Assembly: GCA_013433145.1 (NCBI GenBank)
Contig: CM024172.1
Coordinates: 1,672,501 to 1,736,500 of the forward strand
DNA length: 64,000 nucleotides
Direction of reading: 5' to 3'
Source of the DNA: Ascaris suum
Lineage: Eukaryota > Nematoda > Chromadorea > Rhabditida > Ascarididae
Made by a program: the position numbers and the translations under genes
Part shown: one piece after another, positions 50,957 to 64,000 of the stretch
Layout of the letters: every line of letters starts with the position of its first letter
How positions within the stretch are numbered: position 1 is the stretch's first letter
Notes under the pieces: generated by a model
The model's database searches: none
The model's input: the letters and a program-made list of their open reading frames with translations, nothing else
What the model was told of the DNA's origin: nothing

Positions 50957-53900
50957 TCAGACATGTTTATATTTAGTGAAAAGTGAGTGCAAAATTCTTA
51001 GCGTACTCTTAAGGTCACCATTTGCAATATCTTGAACACGTGCACGTGGTCGTTGCACACCTGCTTCGGCCATTAGTTGATAAGCAAATGCCACATTATG
51101 CACCTTTTGTTCATATGATGATACCTATAAAATGATCATCTCTATTATATCCATTGCTGATCACTGGCAATCTTATTCTTTCATATGTTAGTTATATGCT
51201 TAAATCGGGGCAAATGGATCCGATGAAATGAAAGGATGTTTAGAGTTATGTAAATAGAAGAGCGTTTTATTTATTTTCTTATAAGAAATGATCTTGTCGG
51301 ATAAAATTTTCATAGGGAAATAATCGCATCTACTAAATGCCGCAATTTCGCAACCGACTTATCCGAACCGAAAATATTCAGCGACCTTAAAATTAGCGTT
51401 TATATCCTTAAAAAAACCTCGTTCTACATCCGTCTAGAATCCGGCCAATATTTCTTTCTGGCTAAATTTGGCCAATATTTCTTGGCTAATATAAGACTAT
51501 TCGATAAGCATTGTTTGCTATCTGCATGAATGAAAATACACCCTCCAAAGGTGCTAAGCTGACTAGGGAGATGAATTTTCAGTGAGAAAAACCTGCAGAT
51601 GGAAGCTATAGAGAGGTACGAAATATCCTTCGAGAAGACCCATGAGAAGCACCAAATAGACACCATCCTGGAATTGAGTCTCGAGCTCAGTCACCTCGAG
51701 ATTGATCTTATTGAGGTGCTTATTGCAGAATGCGAGCAACGAACTTTTCACGTGCGCTAATTTATCGGGACCATAGTCGAAGAGCGTATCGAAAGCATCT
51801 CGTTCACCCTAAAAATTATTTAACACTATGCCGAGTATTTCGAAAAATAATACCTCATCAGTTGAGATATAAAACATAAAGTGGCAAAAACCTAGCCATA
51901 TAATTAATAGTAACCAAGGGAACGGGTTTTCCAGTACCTGCAGCTAGTTGTCGAAAAACTACCTCAGGCTAGAGACTACCTCAGATATACGGGAATATCT
52001 GAGCTTCCAATCCAAAGTTTGAATTCAAACCCGTTTCCTTCAAACCATGTTGTGAGTAAAATTCTCAGCACAAAGTTCCCCTCGGTTGCTGCTGCAAATA
52101 CAAATAATCCCTCATTGTTAAAGAATAGTTGCACACTACTCACAAATGTTCATTAAAGATGACGACACACTTGTAGATTTACGTCGAAGTCTTATAATAA
52201 GGGACAGGTGAGAGACAGAGAAAAGGTAAAAAAAACGGTGGATACCTTCATGATGACAAATAGTGACACTAAATTCGGTAATAAGACAGTAAAATAGTTA
52301 TATAGATTAAAATATCTATCTACTTAATTCTTTCACTTATTAGTCACTAATAGAGATCAAATTAGAGCAGGTAAACCGAACCTTAACGCCGAGTTCGGTT
52401 TGCGTAGTGGTGAGTTGTTCGGTAATATAACGTGTCTTCAATTGGTTATCCTTCTTTTGCACAACCAATACCTGTGCGTTCACATATTCGGGAAAGCGTA
52501 CCGGTGCACGAAAATAGATCGCTATTGCAATAAGCAGTTGAATTATCGCCACGATATCCTAAACTTCAAAAATATTACCGTATAATTGTGCAATTCATTT
52601 CATTGATCTATCTACGACGAGATTTGATCTACCTCACTTTAAACGAAGTAATCACTTGATTAAAAATGAATATAAATTATTGAGAAACGTTTGTGAATTG
52701 AAGTTCCAATTTCATTAAAAATATCGAAAATATTTTCTTTAATATTTGACAGCAATATAAAATAATTATATGAACGGCGTGAATTTATAACATCCATTAT
52801 AGCTTTCAATCTACTCTTGCTTGGCCAATCTTATAATCTTGTTTGGCCAACATTGGCCAATTGACCAATATGGCCAACTGGCCAATCAAACAGATATTCC
52901 TAAATAAATAAATGCCATTTAATTTACATTTTATAATAAAGTAGAAATATTCACTTAGTGATATTCACGACAATAGTATCTTAAAATTCGCTATTTTCTT
53001 AAAGATTTCGCTAATCAAAATATAGAGTGAATTATTATTAATATTTCGTTCGCTACTTGGATTTATTATTAATAGCGAATTGTTACATTCATGAACCAAC
53101 TTTATTATGGATATTATCCGCGTTCCATCTCGTTTGCTCATATTGTCCTTGAGCGATAACGCGATTTACCGTCTCGATTACGATGTGCAGCTTCTGACGT
53201 TGGCCCTCTTCACTTTGCGATACTTCAGGTACTTCAATCTATAGACAATATGTCTCTTATAACGAAAATTTATCACCGATCAAATCATTGAGATATGTGA
53301 CACCTTAACTGATAAGTTAAGGTACCACTATACCAATGATATATCTCCACTATATATCTCAAGTTAAGGTACCGCTATACACCACTATATCCCAAGGTAC
53401 CACTATACACCACTACATCTCAAGTCAATTACCACTATACACCACTGTACCTCAAGTTAAGGTACCCACTGTTACCACTATACACTATATCAAGTTAAAG
53501 GTACCACTGGTACCACTATACACCCCAAGTTAAGGTACCACTATACACCACTACGGTCCACTATCATATGGATGTAGGTGATCTCCAAATATTTCTATTC
53601 GATGCGTTCCGAATATCGATTGATATTTTTGATAAAAAAAAAAGCTCATTGCAGAACAAATGCGTCTCAATTTAAATTCAAATATTTTCTAGATGAACTA
53701 ACTCAAATTGATTCTCTATTAATTTACATAATCATATTTAAATATCATCTTAAAATATGCTTATAACAATGAAAAAAAATATAACATAAAATTATGAGAG
53801 TGTAAAAGTAGACAGATATAAATGTTCGAAAATTTTCACATTCGTTGTTGTTTATAGATATGATTTTTGCAAATTAAAAAAAAAAATACTACTATGCGAT

Positions 53901-56049
53901 AGTTAATTCCATCGTTTTCCCCTTTTTGACCATTAAACCATCATTGTACTAGTAATTGAATATAAAATTTAAGGGAATAATTGGCAATCGCATTATCAAA
54001 AATAATAATAATATAATAATAATTTCTCTAATGATATCATCACAAATTACTCGTTAAAATGCAAAATACTAAAACCAAAGTTAAAAGCCAAAAAAAAAAA
54101 CAAAAAACAATAAAAACGAAAAACCACGAGAATCAAAAACAATAGTGCTATAATAGAGTTCTACCTTTATATTTGCAAGTTTTTCGATGAGTTTCTGAAT
54201 GATTTGTCCATCATAGAGATCCTCTTGAATGTGCTTCACAACGATTCTTTGCTCGGAAAGTTCCTCGTTGAGCCAATGAATCAATAGTTGAATTATTTCA
54301 CGTACACGTGGATCATCACGAGATTCAGCAGTTAATAGACGCTTCTCTTCACCTATAATGTTTGCGTTCCTTTTCTTGTGGAGATACTTCCAGGATATCA
54401 GCATCATTTGTTATCACGAACTTTCAGATATCAGCATCAATTATCAGGAACAGACTGAGATTTTAATTGCCAAACATCTGGCAAAGAATTTGAATCAATA
54501 AGCGATGGATACGCTACAACGATTCCTTCCCAACCTGCCCCCCCCCCCCCCTATCTCCCCCTTTTAAATTTATCTCTGAGAAAGACGGCTGAACCTAAAT
54601 TTTCAGGATGGTGTTGAACAATTCGTTCGTAGGGTTGGGCATGCCCATCGAGCTGTGGATTCATTCCCATTCTACAAGTCAGCTGCTGTACTCTCTGCAC
54701 TTTCCTATTAGTGAACAAAACTTCCTTAAAATGCGCCATCTGAGATGAAAGTGGTGATAAAAAAATATATGTGAAGTAACAAACCTTCTTCTAATATGAG
54801 ACTCTGTACGGTGGCGGCAACCGGAATAACCGATGAATCGAGCGCTTCCGCTCCTTCTAATTCAACCTTAATCCAAATTGCAATATTTATTCAAGTTTAC
54901 CGAATAATCATTTAAGCATCATAATAAACCGTATAGAGCATAACCTAAAATTCCTCACCCCTACCCCCACCCCCCCCCCCCTCCTCCCCACCCCACATCC
55001 TGGTGCATTCATAAATGCGACAATCGGTATTAAACGACAGCATCACTGTTTAGACATGTAAGTTGGCGTTAGCAATCGGTATCTCAAATCCAGATCTTTC
55101 TGTGAGGAAACAACCGAATTTTTGCTTCAAAATAAGTTCGCAGGCTTTTTTTAGTCAACAATCAATTACACTCCCCTTCTTCCTCCACTCCACCTTCCCC
55201 GGCCTCACTTCTGCTCCTTCCCTTTTACATATAAACCATCCTTAACAAAACCATTGTAATAGTCAATATTAAAACAATAAGCCGTCGGTTTATATTCAAA
55301 CAAATATGTCGTTTATATCTTTTTTTTTTCTCAAATCATCTCCTTCAAAGACGTAAATTTGACCAACATCCATATATATCACTTTCTTAGCTTTTAAAAG
55401 ATCCTCCTTCAAATTCCAAGTGCAAAAAATTTAGAATTATGCCAACAAACCTCGATAGCTTCATCTTCGGCTTCTCGCTCTAGTTGTTGTGCGGTTTTCT
55501 TTTTACGTCCTAACGTACCCAACGAGAATTTCTCATCCTATAAGCAATCGTTGAGTAAATATCACAACGACTAATAGGCGAATATCATATCATTTACAAA
55601 TTATAAATTAATTAAAAATTAAAAGAATTAGCAATACAAAAATTTCTCTATTTTATTATCTAAAATTTCACTTTTTTGCCAATGCAACGTATTAAATAAA
55701 TCAATTAAATTCGAAATGAAAAGTTGAAGCAATTAGCGTTTTTCTGTATTAATTGCCAGAATTCACCAATGAGTCGCTTCTTAATAGAGACCTACCTCTA
55801 AACGGCATATATCATCGAAAATGGTGCATATTTTCCAAAAAAAAATCCACTAAAATTCAAAAAGTATCCACATTGCATATTTCTATAAAGCAATATTCTA
55901 AGATAGTAGATCATAATAGGCTATATTATAAGTGGAATTTAAAGAAAAATTTAATAATTAAAAAAAAGAGTTTCACAGGTATGAATATTAACCTTTCGTT
56001 CCTTTTTTAGTGAGCCTCTATTGATAGTGCTCTCACCAACGCGCGACAT
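50957..56049 (-). CDS. pat-6: Parvin / PAT-6 (actopaxin), complete
   Basis: Adaptor that binds integrin-linked kinase and actin at integrin adhesions, needed for muscle dense bodies in C. elegans. Exons on minus: 56049-55993, 55537-55451, 54866-54785, 54352-54165, 53238-53101, 52558-52382, 51808-51593 and 51124-50957, totalling 370 residues, close to the 375 of C. elegans PAT-6. All phases agree. The basic N-terminal tail includes GTLGRKKKTAQQLEREAEDE. CH domain 1 covers about residues 90-200 (LIHWLNEELSEQRIVVKHIQ; EDLYDGQIIQKLIEKLA). A linker contains YFRAPVRFPEYVNAQVLVVQ. CH domain 2 runs from about 260 to the end (HLNKINLEVTELETQFQDGV; YLVLLMGLLEGYFVPL; GDLKSTLRILHSLFTKYKHV). Exon 6 ends with an AAG|GTTCGG donor. 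It lies downstream of DDX46 in the same orientation with a 1.4 kb gap, too wide for a typical operon pair. No defects seen. Confidence 0.95.
53325..53565. repeat. Degenerate minisatellite in a pat-6 intron
   Basis: Seven to eight imperfect copies of a unit of about 30 bases containing ggtaccactatacaccacta and a variable ctcaagttaa link. Copies differ by small indels. It lies between the exons at 54352-54165 and 53238-53101. Confidence 0.88.
54538..54551 (-). repeat. Poly(C) run in a pat-6 intron
   Basis: About 14 C on the plus strand. Similar C tracts lie at about 54,968-54,980 (pat-6), about 57,069-57,083 (between pat-6 and DDX46) and about 58,103-58,117 (DDX46). On the sense strand of these genes they are G runs. 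Confidence 0.8.
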
Positions 56050-57450
56050 TTGCGATATGAGGCGGATGCGATGCGTGCGTTGCGCCCACTCGTCGCTTTA
56101 CACAACACATTCGACTAGCACACTATCATCCACCAAGAACAGCAGCCACAAATATACTCACTCCCTCAAGTTAGCATCGCATTCAATTGAGGGCGTGACC
56201 TGAGGCTTTCATTGATAGGATTGATTTTGTTCGTGAACAACTTCATGTTTTGCTTCAGCTTCATCTTCAACATCGGTCATGCTCACACAGTCTCCAGTAA
56301 TGAAATTGATGGTAATCGAGTATAGTCTATGGCTGCACAAATTTTACACTTATTTTGGAACAATCGTCTAATATTACAACACAACCCATCGAGAAGTTTG
56401 TGGCTTTAAAGAAAGAAAAAAATTAGCCTGTATGATGCTCATCCCTAGTGAAACATTCCTTTCTGGATGCATCGATTTCAACATTCAAGGACCTCATGTT
56501 TGACAATAAATGACCGTCTTTACTTCAACATCTGTCTCCTCAAAACATAAAACGTGATATTTCCGACAGGAAATTGCACAAGTGTGCATTATGATGCATC
56601 GCTGCGCTCTGAATGAATAAAGCTAACCTCCATGAGACTCTCAGTTTTACGACTGAACTTTTTGGAAACATAGGTCGTACGTCTATGAGCTTTTAAAGCT
56701 AATTTCACGGAGAAATCTCCCAGATTCTCTTTAGCAATTAAATGCGAGAGAGAACTCCATAGCAGACGTACCACTTCCGTTCACTTCCGCTATAAAGTAT
56801 CACTTCTCTTCGTAACCGCTGTGCGTTCTTTGCCGTAAGGGAAAGAAAAACTTCGCAAAGACCAGTATCGAACAATGCTCAATGTAAACGAATGCTCTTC
56901 AATGTAAACGAATATACATATATATATTTATTCAAATATGAATAACAAAAAACACTTCATTCAATTATACACAACAATTAAAATAAAATCACAACAAGGC
57001 GTTTCCTTAAAATAGCCCTAGAAAGCTTTGAAAATGAAACTTGTAGAACGAGTGACTCGTCTTTGTCCCTCCCCCCCCCCCCCCTCCCCGCTTCCCCACA
57101 TCCACAGATATCCCTTCGTCGGAAGAAAATTTAATCCCCATGATGGAAAATTCCCATCCGGTACATCCAATGTTTCAATACACACACACATATCAACCGA
57201 CAATAAACAACTCTTATATAAAAACAGACATCGAATCTTTGAAAAACTTCTCAATAATTCTTTCTCCCTTCCATGCATTTGGCTCACAAATGCGACACAA
57301 TTCAAAAATTATCTTTTGCTCCAAACATTTCCATTGAAGAATATTCAATACAGAGGCAGGCTAAAAATTACTTCCGAAGGAGCAATTCCACACTGCAAAC
57401 AATTAAATCGTTCGAGAGCTATAAATATACGCAAGTTTGGAAGAGATCCA
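56050..57450. other. Spacer between pat-6 and DDX46
   Basis: No recognised exon. It should contain the pat-6 promoter side and the DDX46 3' UTR. A C run lies near 57,069. The minus open frame at 56,589-56,774 has no family resemblance. No spliced-leader-type acceptor is obvious right before the pat-6 ATG. Confidence 0.45.
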
Positions 57451-63635
<6,185 letters not shown>

Positions 63636-64000
63636 CTGTAATTTCGATTTATTCCCAGCTGATACTATTGAATTAAGCGCATTTATGCGCTAAGCACATT
63701 CACATTTAAATCAGTTGTATTTCCTACTATCCCTGCAACAATACGCACATTCTTTTCATTAACTCATCTCTGATCACAAACGAATTCATCTACAATAACC
63801 TAAAACATTTGCATATAAAGAGTCAATCAGAGACCTGACAGGATGGCATAAACGAGCTAAAATTTGAATAATAACGAAAGCCATTCAAGATCGAATCTTA
63901 GAAGAAAGAATGTGACCACATAGATTATTACCATCAATTTTCAAATTCAAAAAAAAAGTTTGATCTAATTTAATTAAATACTAAAAACTCAAAAGCACTT
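63636..64000 (-). other. DDX46 intron or 5' flank
   Basis: No exon recognised. The first visible exon begins after aattacag at 63636, so the DDX46 transcript continues to the right of the window. Confidence 0.6.

Noticed and set aside
56050..57450. DDX46 and pat-6 as a nematode operon
   Set aside because: The gap is 1.4 kb and no spliced-leader-type acceptor is seen right before the pat-6 ATG. Nematode operon spacing is usually much shorter.

Overview
The window reads as nuclear DNA of a nematode. It is AT-rich and full of (TA)n microsatellites and G or C homopolymer runs. Its split genes have tttcag, tttacag and ttatag acceptors. Two of its genes are nematode-typical: a single-finger GATA factor of the EGL-18/ELT-6 kind and the parvin PAT-6. 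The species cannot be named from this sequence. No bacterial operons, CRISPR arrays or phage genes are visible. All gene models below were spliced by hand from reading frame, splice sites and family similarity. No search was run.

Layout. (1) 1-172, plus: last exon of signal peptide peptidase. (2) 173-16,442: a gene-poor 16 kb with (TA)n blocks, a 31-bp tandem repeat and, at 2.7-4.6 kb on minus, a decayed PLP-dependent threonine/serine dehydratase. (3) 16,443-25,514, plus: a nine-exon GATA transcription factor. (4) 25,515-32,491: no confident gene, but several orphan coding-like fragments between 27.7 and 30.3 kb. (5) 32,492-40,043, minus: a complete 13-exon TM9SF3, 581 residues. (6) 40,377-41,271, minus: a small unrecognised spliced gene. 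(7) About 41,970-43,083, plus: a dead non-LTR retrotransposon fragment. (8) 43,887-49,809, plus: mitochondrial Glu-tRNA(Gln) amidotransferase subunit A (GatA/QRSL1). (9) 50,957-56,049, minus: complete parvin/PAT-6, 370 residues. (10) 57,451 to beyond the right edge, minus: spliceosomal DEAD-box helicase DDX46/PRP5. It has twelve exons here, with all core motifs except a one-base deletion in the TPGR motif.

The genes are unrelated housekeeping or developmental genes: intramembrane proteolysis, transcription, Golgi membrane traffic, mitochondrial translation, muscle attachment and splicing. They do not form a pathway. No new enzymatic or defence system was found. The most informative observations are the DDX46 frameshift, a decayed or alternative duplicate exon inside DDX46, the dehydratase pseudogene, the frequent GTT-type splice donors that keep G at +5, and a strand-composition switch that marks transcription direction even where no gene is seen.
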